Part shown: positions 1-10,740 of the stretch, in pieces
Layout: every line of letters starts with the position of its first letter
How positions within the stretch are numbered: the first letter of the stretch is position 1
Assembly (NCBI RefSeq): GCF_000226095.1
Contig: NC_016472.1
Span: 5,766,001 to 5,830,000 of the forward strand
Direction of reading: 5' to 3'
Source of the DNA: Thermothelomyces thermophilus ATCC 42464
Taxonomy: Eukaryota > Ascomycota > Sordariomycetes > Sordariales > Chaetomiaceae
Length of the DNA stretch: 64,000 bases
Program-made: the position numbers and the translations under genes
Notes under the pieces: model-generated
Told to the model about the DNA's origin: nothing
What the model saw: only the letters and a program-made list of their open reading frames with translations
Databases searched by the model: none

Positions 1-2291
1 TTTTCTGTCCAGCACTTCCGGATGTTGGGGTCAACCTCGTACAGTTTCCTGACGACAAGCATGCCGTCTTCGACCCGAAACTGACACCGATACTGATGCC
101 ATGCGGAGTGAATCAGGGTCGCGTTGATGTGGCCCACAGCCTCATAGGAGAGCCAGCTGAAGCTGGCAACAGAGACGCTGCTCGAGAGGAAGCGGGTGAA
201 TAGGTTGCAGATGGTGCATCGGCAATGGGTTCGCCTAAGCTTTGGAGTCCACTCAAACGGAAAGGGGCCGACACAACGTGCCAGATACGTTTCGAGGATC
301 GCGGCGAAGAGGTGGCGGTACCGGGGTGCCGACAGCGGAGCCTTGCGTTCCTCGAGGATCCTGAGGAGGTGACCCAGGAACGGCAGCCAGAGAGAGGGAA
401 ATTCTTGGCGCGGAATGAGTGCGACATCTGCAACGATCTTGCAAGCCAGGGATGCCACCACACTCTCCGCGCCGTTGGCCAGGAGCTGAGAGACAGTAAC
501 GGCAAGCTGAAGGGCATCAATGGCGCCCGCCGCTCCAGGCTGACGAGTTAACCGACCAGGGCACGCACACGTGCCATCTTTGAATACATGCTGTCCCCTT
601 TGAAAGAGTTTCGACACATCGAGAGAGTCGATGCAGAGCTGTGCCAGGCGTTCAAAAAGACCTTTCGGGATCGAGGAGATTTCGTGTTCCGGCCGGGGTC
701 CGGAGCGGAGGCCGTCCAGGACGCCAAGCACAAATGATGTCCACGCCGAGTTTTTCTCGACGATTAGGGCAAGCCTCACTCGGAATTAATACTGGGCACT
801 CGGGAGAACAACATAAAGGGATGGCAGTGCTAGAGATACTCACTTGGATTCCAGAAACTTGCTATCATGCTGCGTTACGTACATTAGATCCATCAGAAGG
901 AGGCCAAGAGCGGAACAGGGCGGGCATGAACTCAGATCTTCCGGAAGGTCGACTATCAATTGTCGCGCGAGCTGTTTGCAATTAGGTTGCGGAATCTCTG
1001 TCGACACGAGTTGCCAGGCGATGTGAAGTCTGTCAAACAAGGTTGTCGAAGCTGTGGCAGCGATCAACAAGCTATGGGCCCATTAATTAGTCAAGTCCTC
1101 CTTGCGTCCATAGGCACAACACAGACCTTGGTTCTAGTTTAGGGAAGGGCAGCGATCCTGAGACCAATTGGTCGGCTATCCACGTGAAGAAACCCACGGG
1201 GGTACGGTTCCCGAGCCGGGAAGCAGCCTGTTCAAGGAAGCTCCAGTCTTCCGCCTGGACTAGTGCTGTGAGGAGGTTCTGGATGGTAAACCCGGGAAGT
1301 ACCGCGAGTCCCTTTGACCCATCCAGCTGCCAAATCCGAATGCAGAGATCCCTGAATATAGGAAGGAGTTGAATGCGGCTTTTTGGGTCCACCATTCGGG
1401 AAATGAAGTATTTGACCACGCCCTCCAGGCTTTGGTCTCGGGCGGAGCAGCTGGCGGGGTTCGCGAGGTTATCGATGTATTGCATCACAAAGTCCACCAG
1501 GCCGTCTCGAGGAATGATCAAGATTGCCTAAACAGTGCTAAATGAGTATCCGACATACGCCGAGCATCTGACACCTTACAAGAGCTCACCGTCTCACAAC
1601 CAGAGGCGGGGGTCTTCAGCAAAGAGGGCCCCGCCTGCAGCACGTTGTTGTCGTCCACAGGGATGTACGAGATTAGCTCATGCCCATTTTGAATGTCAAC
1701 AACGCTGCGGGCTAGGTAGTCCAAGGTCGGACTGCTGTCGTCCCTGTCCAGCAGGGCAAGGAAAAGTTCGAACTCCAGGTCGCCTGCGACTCGACTCAGG
1801 CTTGCGGTCACCGTAGCATCCCGTCTGACAAACACTTCTGGCGGAAAACGTTTATCGCAGTACTTGTGATCCAGCCGGTAATACAGATGGCTTGCGTGCC
1901 GTGATGCCTTGTCTTCTCCCGCCCATTGTCGCAGCACGTCGCGCAGTCCTTGCTCGGCGTCTTCACTGGCCGACTCGCATAGACTGTCCAATTCGAAGCA
2001 GAGGTCGGCCTTGAGGTCATCAAAAGCATCCAACTGCAACTGCTCAATCAAGCTCAGCGGACGGTGAGACTGAACTTTGGGCGATGCGCCGACATCGTTA
2101 CCGTCGGGGTCGTCACGGTTGTCGCCCTCAACCGCGACGTTGTTGAGGTTCTCGTGCACATCATCAGCCTCCGGTTCGCTGTCGCTGCTGATTAGGGAAA
2201 TGACTTCAGGACGAGACCGTTTCTTTGGCTGTGGCAGCTTGCTATGGTCAAGGTTTGCATTCAAGTAGCTTCGCTTCTTCGGTGGCGGCAT
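1..2291 (-). CDS. Hypothetical nuclear-type protein, 3' part beyond left edge
   Basis: Spliced minus-strand gene, read as complement(join(<1..774, 844..1071, 1127..1527, 1590..2291)), about 701 codons so far. All three introns are 55-69 bp, GT-AG, with branch-like TGACTAAT or TTAAT sequences, and the frame stays open through every junction and to base 1. An upstream in-frame ATG exists at 2414, but the start at 2291 is preferred because it opens directly into a basic, nuclear-localisation-like stretch (PPPKKRSY, then QPKKRSR at residues ~20-27). This is followed by VISLISSDSEPE, which resembles a SUMO-interacting motif with its acidic tail. The rest is helical-looking with no domain I recognise. 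A nuclear role is inferred only from these short motifs. The overlapping plus-strand frames in the first 550 bp are shadows. Confidence 0.7.
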
Positions 2292-3450
2292 TGTGCGGCT
2301 CGTTGGTGCTGGCCAAGCGCGTCGGGAGGGAGACGCGCCGAACCGCGCTTGCAACGGTGGGTTGTCCCACTGCGATGCGGTCGCGTACGGCAGAAAGATT
2401 AACTGCCGCCCCACTAGTTAACGCCCCACGCCACATCCGCTAACCAGAGCAAAGCAACTCGCACTGGCAGCTCCTTCAAGCTCGGAATACCAGCACGAAA
2501 AGTAAAAACTCCATCTGATCGAATCCTTTAACCTTCCAAACAATTGAAAGACTCAGGACCGGCGCCTCACGTATCAATGCTATTCGTCTTATCACCTAAC
2601 TAATTATGGCCTGCAGAGACGTGGTTCGTTTGTGGCTCGGGACAGGGAGCAAGCCTGCCTCCTTCCGCGAGAGTGAGGTGGTCTACCACAGTAGCGAGCG
2701 TGGCACAGTGACCGCTTGGCAGGCTGTGGTTTGATCTGAGCCAGGGCATTGACATCGCAGCTGCAAGGACAAAGATGGAGGTGTATGTACATGGAAAAAT
2801 GCAAACGAGTGCGCTCCAACAAACAGTGATGGGGCTGTCAAGCACGGATTAATCTGTAATTATATGACCTCACAGCTACATACCTATCTGTCCTACCAGC
2901 CTCACAATCGAGACTTTCATAGCGCATTTTCCGTGTAGACGATCTGCCTCCGCATCGAGCTTTTCCGGATCGGGCGAAAGCTCGGATCGGGCTTATCGAG
3001 TTTGTCTGCCCGATAAGGAGTTTCTGGGACGAAACGGACAGAGTTTCATGTCCTAATTCAAACTGTCCCATCCCAGTCGTGGATGACAAATGTGGGATTT
3101 AGACGAAGAAGGGCAATACAAAACATCATAGTCACAAGAGATCCAAAGCGATCTGATTCAGGCCAATGATGTGGTTGGCTAAGTGCCACCGCGAGTGCCT
3201 CCGTAAGATGTGGCGGGCAACTGAGTCGTTGCTAGTGAATGCTGCTGTGGCGCCAGCAAACCGGGAAGCGCGAATTGAAATACTGGTGTGGCGTACTTCG
3301 GTCCATCATGTCAGGAGGTACACAGTACTGATTGGAAGGAAAACCTTGGCGTAGGAGCCAACGAATAGCTTTTCATGTATCCAAGCAAGTAATTGGTAGG
3401 CACGTAATGAGTGTCAGAGGCCTGTACTCGGCACCACCTCCAGCACCGCT

Positions 3451-3466
3451 TACGGAGCGCTCCGTA
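3451..3466. repeat. 16-bp perfect palindrome (TACGGAGCGCTCCGTA)
   Basis: Perfect inverted repeat TACGGAG-CG-CTCCGTA. It shares both arms with the palindrome at 3864 and with degenerate copies elsewhere in the window (for example 25897, 35290, 54143). Function unknown: it could be a dimeric protein-binding site or the end of a small decayed element. Confidence 0.7.
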
Positions 3467-3863
3467 GAAGCAGACAACTTCTTGTAATGGTATAAATTTA
3501 CTAAACAGAGCAATTTGTACATACGTGGACTAGATAACGTTAAAATTTTGGGTGCTGACGAATGTTCGATATTCTTTGACGAGCAGTTACACTATACGGA
3601 TTAGTGTGCGAATTGCACAGGCAGTGTACCTTCCCAACGGAGTGATCCGTACAGTATGCAGACTGTTTAAAGCAACATCCTTGGAAAGAAGGCCAAGGAT
3701 ATTGCTTGGTTATTCCGGGACTAGTTCAGCCCTTGCCGATGTGCTCGCAATCGGTTTCCGATACGACGATACGATCAATCCGGATTGTCGGACAATTGGG
3801 TAGTCCGATCGATGGGGCACGGCGCTAATGAGGCTGATCCGAGCCCGACGGATGCTGATACTA

Positions 3864-3879
3864 TACGGAGTACTCCGTA
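3864..3879. repeat. 16-bp perfect palindrome (TACGGAGTACTCCGTA)
   Basis: Perfect inverted repeat with the same TACGGAG/CTCCGTA arms as the copy 400 bp upstream. An imperfect copy (ACGGAGTGATCCGTA) lies between them near 3638. Confidence 0.7.
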
Positions 3880-5321
3880 GATTCAACAACGAAGTCCTTC
3901 CGAGTGTTGGTCTTGATGTCTCGGGTCGGAATTCGAGAAGCATAACACCGAGCGTGGAGACTTTGTAATATCAATTCCCAGGGTTACTCTCCTGATGTAT
4001 GTTTCATTGGCGTGCGCATGCATTGAGAATGGCGGCAAGATACAAAATAACTGTTGAGATGATGGCGGCTGGAACGGCCTAGTGTACGTACAGAATGCAA
4101 ATGGAATACACACACGCGTCTACGACAACATCTTTTCTGCTGCTGCGAGTAGTGTTCCAGCACTGCGTAAAGCCAGCGGATTCCAGATTGCTGGGTGCGC
4201 AGGCGTGGCAGGTTGTGTAACTACCAGCGCGTCCTGAGGCACACTCCAGCACACGCTCCAGGCACGCGACCCCGTCTTGTCGCATGATGATGGAGGGCGC
4301 TAAACATCATGGGTGCGCCTTGAAAATTGGGGGATCGGACATCCAGTGTCCGGGCTCCCGGCGGAGCAAATGTGAGCAAGCAGGGGGATGGCGCCCATAC
4401 CCCACTTTCTTCCGATGAACAGGTGCTCCCGCTCCTTGGGGCCATTGATTGTTCCCGGCTTACCTGGTGAAGCCCCTTGGAAAAAAAAAAAAAAGAAACC
4501 TGGTCGCAGAGAGAAGAGTTCAATTTCGGTTCTTTAATGGATCATCAGGTATTTGTGCTCTACTCTACGGCGTAATGTACTATGTACAGTACTTACGGTC
4601 GCAGACTGGGTATTCATGTTGCGCACTCAGAATGTTACACAGTACAAATTACATGGGCTCCGGAGACATTCTTGCCCCACACCCCCTTCCCGCCCCAAAT
4701 CTGCCTCGGTCCGTGGCTGTGGATTCCGTCGAATCTCACTAATTGGTCGCGTGGCCAATGTCCACACAGAGCCAGAGAAACATGGGTATGTGTTCCAAAC
4801 ACCACAAACACAGGCACGCAAGGCACACCGCGGCGTGGGAATCGCAGGATCCAAAGGAGGTTTTGGTGCAACAACAACGCCCTGTTGCAGAGCAGGCTAG
4901 TAAAAATCGGTGACCTGCCAGTGGGCGGTCACTGCTGAATACGGTATTTCGTACAGTACGCACATTAGTAAGTGTACAGCGGGTTTTTTGGCTGTCTAGC
5001 CATGGTCGCGTGCTGCACATTCCATGCGTGGGCTTGGTGGACAAATTGTCTGTAGCCTACTGCCAAGTGCAGGTTCCAGCCAATCTTGCCGTCTGACGAC
5101 CCTGTTTAGGGTATTTTGTGCAGCGGTTCCCTCGGCGCACGCATCCCCCTCCCCTCTCCATTTCTCTCCTCTTGGGGTCTGTTCTTCAACTTTTCGTCTT
5201 CCTGGTCGTCGCTGTCCGGTTCTTTTCTCTTTTTATTTTCTACATCGCAAAGTTTTGACGACACCCTCTGACGGAAAGACCGACAGCGTCCGATCGGACT
5301 CGGCCCCTAAGAATTGCGAAG

Positions 5322-6894
5322 ATGGCGATTGGTGCCATCTTGGAACCACTGGTCGTGGTCGGTCTGCTGGCTCTCGGCACCATCGTCAACCGCAACAAGT
5401 CCAAAGCTGCTCGCGGCCGGTCACCACTCTCCCACCGACCCGAACCATGGGAGCATCTCAAGTACACAACCGATTCGGAGGACGAGGATATCGAGACCGG
5501 CAGGGCCAGGGCAGACGAGCGCACCCTCCTGCCACCCCCGCTGAGCAGGTCCAGCAGCAGCTCGAGCAGCACGCTTGCAGAGGACGTGTCGAGGAAGACA
5601 ATACCGAGATGGCGGACGCGCAAGTTGCGCTTCATGAGCTGGGAGAAGGACGTCACGTCACCCAACACTGAGATCTTCAGAGACCGCCTCCTCAGCCGTG
5701 TGCTTCAGCGATTCCCGTTCCTGGCTGAGGTCTGGTATTGGGCTCTGATTTACTGGGTATGCAGCCCCTCCGTCCCGCCCGCCGCAGCCTTTTTTTTATG
5801 TCGCGTCCGCTTTTTCATCCTTTTTTGCTTCCCGTTTTGAGACATGCATAAATTGTCAAGGGGTAGCAATAGCTCACCACAGCTTTCCCAGGTTTACCAA
5901 CTTGGTCGCGCCTTTACCGCCTTGACGCTGCAGGATTCCACGGTCAACACGGCTCGCGAGCACGGTCTCCAGGTCGTGCACGCCGAGCAGGCCCTCGGTA
6001 TCTTCATCGAGCCCGCGGTGCAGCGGTGGTTCCTCGAACGGCCGACGCTGATGCGGTGGACCAACAAGACGTACTCGTTCATCCACATCCCCGGCACCAT
6101 CCTCTACCTGATCGTCCTGTACCACGTCACGACGGCAAGACCACGGCACAAGCTGCAGGAGGAGAATGGCGGCAAGACCCTCTCGGAGAACTGGCGGGAC
6201 CTGGCGCCCCAGTTCGGGCCGGCCGTCTATGAGCGGCGGAGGCGGACCATGGCCATGTGCAACCTCCTGGCCTTCATCGTCTTCACCTTCTGGCCCTGCA
6301 TGCCGCCACGGCTGCTCAGCGATCCCACGTACACGGGCGAGCACGCCGCCGAGGCCAAGAGCTACGGCTTCGTCGACACGGTCCACGGCGCCGACGGCGA
6401 CAGCAGCGTCTGGACCACCAACCGCTTCTGCAACCAGTATGGTAAGTGCCAACTCCTGCACCCCTTTCGCCCTCGCTCCCATTTTCTCTGTGTTTTCTCT
6501 GCTTTCTTTTCTTTTTTTTTGCTTCCTTTTTTTTCTTTGGGCGTTTCAATTCGGCCTCTTCCACTAGCTTAGGAACTAACCAAAAGTTCCCGTAGCTGCG
6601 ATGCCCTCGCTCCACTTCGGCTACTCCTTCCTCGTCGGCTTGACCATCGCCGCGATGCCCCTGCGCAAACGCGGACGTCTCGGCTGGCGCCGCCTCGCTA
6701 TCGTCTGCATCGGCATGATCTATCCGGCCATCATCCTGACCGCGATCGTGGCGACGGCGAACCACTACGTCCTGGATGCCGTTGCGGGAGCCATCGCCTG
6801 CATCATTGCGTGGAACTTCAACGACCTCCTGCTGAACCTGCTCCCGCTCGAGGACTACTTCCTGGCGCTCGTGAGGATACACAAGCCTACGTAA
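5322..6894 (+). CDS. PAP2-superfamily membrane phosphatase/transferase, Aur1/Ipt1-like
   Basis: Three exons, join(5322..5756, 5892..6441, 6596..6894), 427 aa. Introns begin GTATGC and GTAAGT, and the second has a GGAACTAAC branch site. The protein has an N-terminal hydrophobic helix, an acidic and Ser-rich cytosolic-looking stretch (residues ~45-100), then several membrane helices. It carries the paired motifs of the PAP2_3 (Aur1/Ipt1) group: AAMPSLHFG with His335, and ATANHYVLDAVAG with His385 and Asp389, the expected phosphotransfer triad. Known members are integral membrane enzymes of phospholipid or inositol-phosphoceramide metabolism. This is not obviously the essential Aur1 itself, and its exact substrate cannot be read from sequence. 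The ATG follows a long pyrimidine-rich leader. Confidence 0.88.
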
Positions 6895-7206
6895 GAAGGG
6901 GATCCGCTCGGTCGGCGATGAAGAGAAAGGCAGAGAGAACCTGCCAACTGCTACAGCTGATACCGGCGTGCGATTCTGCAGATATTGTAATAATATAATC
7001 TGCCGGCCGCTGTCAAGGCCGGAAGAGGGGGTTCGAGAAGTGGTGATGTGCCTGGACTGGACGAGGCACTAATAATATTCATGGCTCCGTATGGCACGTA
7101 CGGGCGTAATCCTATGATATACAGTGGTACATGACTTTAGTTAAAGGACGCTGTCCCATGAGATACGTAGGGCTGGATTCCCGAAATAGAGATTGGGGAT
7201 CTGTCT
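6895..7206. other. 3' flank of PAP2 gene up to the transposon block
   Basis: Ordinary-composition spacer containing the likely 3' UTR and terminator of the PAP2 gene. A sharp change to AT-rich, stop-rich sequence follows once the left LTR (7212) is passed. No gene seen. Confidence 0.6.
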
Positions 7207-7211
7207 CTCTT

Positions 7212-7423
7212 TGCCGAACGCAGTGATAAGCTTCCGGGAGCGTTGAAAACAGTCTACAATAGGTGGCTGTACGAAGGAAAAGAGTGCCTTGTTAAAACTA
7301 TCTACAAAGGAGACAAAACGACTGATATTTATAGACAAAGGAGCTGGCCAAAGCGTTAAACAGCCTTATATAGTCATGGCAAATGCGTGGCTAATACGTT
7401 TAGAAGCTCTATAGCTTCCGACA
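7212..7423 (-). repeat. Copia LTR, left copy (3' LTR of the element)
   Basis: 212 bp, TG...CA ends. It pairs with 24284-24495 with only transition differences. The terminal region contains a hairpin-like GGAAGCT/AGCTTC inverted repeat just inside the end. It is the 3' LTR because the element is read on the minus strand. Confidence 0.92.
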
Positions 7424-8221
7424 CACCCCCTAGTTAAACGCGGTAATCGTTTAACTACGCTTTATGGTAATACTGTTCTTAGTGTTATATCCTTTGTTGC
7501 TCCTACCTTGATGGCTCCTTTAGGGGGCCTGCCTTCTGTAATTGGAAGTCTAAAAGAGTTAAGTATAGTAGAGCGATTCCTTTAAAGCTATAGATTAAAT
7601 ATAGCTATTATAATTGTAGTAGTGATAGTATTACTAGTTTTAATTATAATAATGATAAGATAACGCCTCTTATACTTGAGTTAATAGATAACTTGTTAGA
7701 TATACCTGTTATAAACATTATAACTATTAGTAGGTCGACTCTTACTCTTATAATACCTTGAAAGTGTAAGTGTATTAAAGCTTCTATACTATAAGTATTT
7801 TAGTTATATTAAGATCATTTAAGCTAACTAAATATAGTAATATTAAAGCTAGTAAGCTTTATAAGGTACCCTATAGAATATATATATAGTTGGCTCTAGT
7901 AGGATATTCTTTTGGCGAATATTACGATTATTCTAATGTTAGCTCCTACTACTACTATTATACCTATAGTTCCTATAAGTATAAGGATATATATACTAAT
8001 TGCCTATATATCTAATAGCTCTTATAATGCTTATTATTATTATTATTATTATTAGTCTTATACTACTATGCTAATAAGCATGCTAGAGCCTCTCTAGTTA
8101 TATATAAAGGAAACTGTACCTAATAGGCCAGATAAAAACCTCTATTACGCCTTTAACGCCTAATCTAGAATACTAATATACTATAAAGAAAAGGAGAAGT
8201 AGCTAGAATAGCCCTATAGAG
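7424..8221. other. Copia spacer between pol and 3' LTR, distal part, RIP-affected
   Basis: Very AT-rich with TAA/TAG in all frames and a TTA microsatellite at about 8030-8055. It joins to 18511-18843 once the LINE is removed, giving about 1.1 kb between the pol stop and the 3' LTR. Short stretches of plus-strand coding texture are visible, but no single frame can be followed. Function not recognised. Confidence 0.5.
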
Positions 8222-9502
8222 GCCTTCCCTCCCGGTCTAGCCTCCTTGTAAGGCGGTATTCCAGAAGCCTCCCTAGGTCCATTAGCCACTGTAGAACCCT
8301 CCTTGCCAAACGATGGTTACAGGCTCCTATACCCCGTAAAACGAGGTCTAGGTCCCTTTGTAACCGTATTTCCTAGGATTTCTATATTCGGCTTCTTAGT
8401 AGGTTTAGGCACTATACAACTAGATGCTCGACAGTCTCCCTCCCCTGGCCGTAGGCACAGTAAGGGGTACTGACCCCTGAGACTTACACCCTAAAAAGGA
8501 AGTCGTAGAGGCTAATAGCCCTTATATAGGCCTATACTAATAGGGAGCTCTGGGCCTTCGTTAGGCCCTAGTGCCTTTATAGGCCCTCCCCTATAAAAAC
8601 TAGACATAGGAGGTCCTTGTCCGATATACGCTATATCCTCCTACCGGCTTAGTCGGCCCTCTAGCGGTTGCTCTAGCTTGCTACTATAGCTAGTTCCATA
8701 GCCCGTAGCCTTTTTCGTAGGGTTTGTAGGGGGGGTCGACCCTCTCTATAGCCCTCCTAAACCTACTACCGGACTGTCGATCTTGCTACCTCTAGGGCTA
8801 TAGGCCTTAGTTCCTAGCCCCTTGCCCTAACCCTTCTCTTCCGGAACCTCTAGCTTAGCCTATTATAGGCCTGTTAGATAAGAGCCCTAGTAGGGACCTA
8901 GGGGGCCCCTAGGCCTGCCCCGGTCTATAGAAGTGGCTAGTCTAGTTTAGCTTCGAAGTCGGCTAGCCTTTTATTAAGGTAGAGGTCGAGGGGTAGTACC
9001 TAGGCTTCCGTTTTGAGGCACCGGATAGGGGTAGCCTTATAGGCCCTAGTAACTACTCGAAGGGCCCTATATTAGGCCTTTGATAGTTCCCTAGCAGGGC
9101 CTTCCGGCTTGCCCCCTGGCTTAGTAGGCTTATAGAAGTTCAAGGCCCTATAAGTTAGGGCGCTATAGATATACTTAGTATAGACCTTATAGGCCTATAA
9201 GAGGCTAGGGCCCTAGGTCTTTGCGGCGAGCCTAGTTAGGGCAAACTCTTAGGTTTCTAGCTTCTTAGCTACCTTTGTATAATAAGGGCCTTACTATAGC
9301 CTCTAGTCTAGCTAGACCCCTAGGAATCTAGCCGACTTTAATAGGGCTATAGTAGTAGTACCCCCTCTAGGCTATAGGAGCTCTAGCGGTCGCGACTACT
9401 ATTTCCGGCCCCTATTAAAGTAGATAAGTTTATACTTTTCCGGGGCAAAGGCTATACCCCGTGTCTTTGCTTACTATAGGCAGGCCTTCTAAGCCCTCTA
9501 TA

Positions 9503-9936
9503 TGTGACAAACCCAACTCAGACTTCTTCTGAAAGGGTTCAGACGGAGGTGAATTAAGCGGGACAAGCATACAGGTCGTCTAAGGGATTCGGTAAAGCCA
9601 AAGGGTTTACAACAACACTAGAGTTATCTCCTACAATAGTTAGTAATACTTGGTATAAGTACTTGTAATTATAGGTTAGGTTGCTATCACTGGTGAACTC
9701 CTAGAGTCCACTATAACGAGTGACTATCTATATATATATATAATCCTAGGGTCACTAATAGTCGTAGTGATCCTCCGTACTAGCTTACCTAGCTTATATC
9801 GTAAGCTAGTGATCCTCTGCTAGGATCATTTCTTGCTAAGTATAATCCTATCCTAATTAGCCTATCATTCCTGCTATCCTATTGGCCTATTAAGGAGGCG
9901 GCTTAGGCGGCGTCCTATATATATATTTCCGTGACA
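9503..9936 (-). repeat. Gypsy LTR (3' LTR of the minus-strand element)
   Basis: 434 bp, paired with 16638-17063. It includes a TATATA microsatellite expansion absent from the other copy, which accounts for most of the length difference. Confidence 0.92.
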
Positions 9937-10063
9937 CGATGCCCTTCCTTTAAGGCTTTTGACCTAAAAGCCTATCTTAGGCCATTTCAAATAGCGCTAA
10001 CGTCCTTTTCCACGTATACCTCGTAATTTTTTCCCTTTTTCTATACTATTGGTGACTGACGAG

Positions 10064-10740
10064 ATGGCAAATCGTATCTCTAAGCGTCAATCTTTGAAAT
10101 CCTAATAGCGTGCCACGCTTGCTTCTTTTATTGATTCTTCTAGCATAGACGTTATACCGTGTTCGTAGTATTTTAAGCAGAACTTGGCTTATTGTATAGT
10201 ATTAGGCTCTTCTTACTATAGCGAGTATATATATTAAGGTTATTCTTACAATAGTTCTAACGTAATATCTACTTGTTTATAGCCTTGCTTATCGCCTTAA
10301 TGTTTATAGCTAATCTTTTATAGTGACAAAGATTATATCTAAACAGAAACGTATAGAACAAAAAGAGGCTAATACTAAAGAGGCCCTTTTCGTTCTTTAG
10401 ACTTAACTTCAGACGGCTATCGGTCGATTAGCTTATCTTTATTGCTAGAAACGTTTCTTAAAGGAGCAGGGTTCCGAGCTGTTTCGTCGAGGCATATAGT
10501 CTGTAGAGGAAATAGAGGCAGAAGAATAGAGGGTATAAGATTCCGAGGCACACGTTATTAGTAATATACGGTCTTAGGGTGTTAATATCCTGTTTAATTA
10601 GTCCTCTTTAGGCCTAGATTTGTTAGAGGCCGACTTGGCCGTTTTATCCGAGCTAGTGCTTATAGTTAATCTAGGTTCTAGCGGTAGAACTGTTCTAGTT
10701 TCTTAAGGTAGTTTAAATTCTTAACTAGTTCCTATAAGTT
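10064..10740 (+). pseudogene. Antisense ORF of the Gypsy element: Cys-rich plus coiled-coil protein, RIP-broken
   Basis: Plus-strand reading antisense to pol, between its end and the 3' LTR. It starts ATGGCAAATCGTATC (MANRISKRQS). A Cys-containing stretch follows (IPCSQYF, NLAYCIVLGSS, then ISTCLQPC) that resembles a decayed CxxC-type motif. Then comes a charged helical region in a shifted frame (KQKRIEQKEANTKEALF, YRQKRFLKEQGSELFRRG with one residue adjusted for a stop, SVEEIEAEE) and a Ser/Leu-rich tail (SSLGLDLLEADLAVLSEL). Nearly all interruptions are TAA/TAG at former CAA/CAG/TGG codons, so coding capacity was lost by RIP. I recall similar proteins recurring in filamentous-ascomycete annotations, but could not search. 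The 3' end overlaps the chromodomain region on the other strand. Function unknown. Confidence 0.6.

Larger units (their letters stand above)
2292..5321. other. Intergenic region with short palindromes, no supported gene
   Basis: Only short overlapping frames without family resemblance occur here. Two perfect 16-bp palindromes at 3451 and 3864 are listed separately. A 14-base A run lies near 4482. The last ~170 bp before the downstream ATG are pyrimidine-rich (5148-5250), as is common in fungal promoters and 5' leaders. Confidence 0.6.

Noticed and set aside
113-551. Overlapping ORFs on both strands at the left edge
   Set aside because: A third, minus-strand frame is open to base 1 and joins the upstream exons through good splice sites, so these are shadows.
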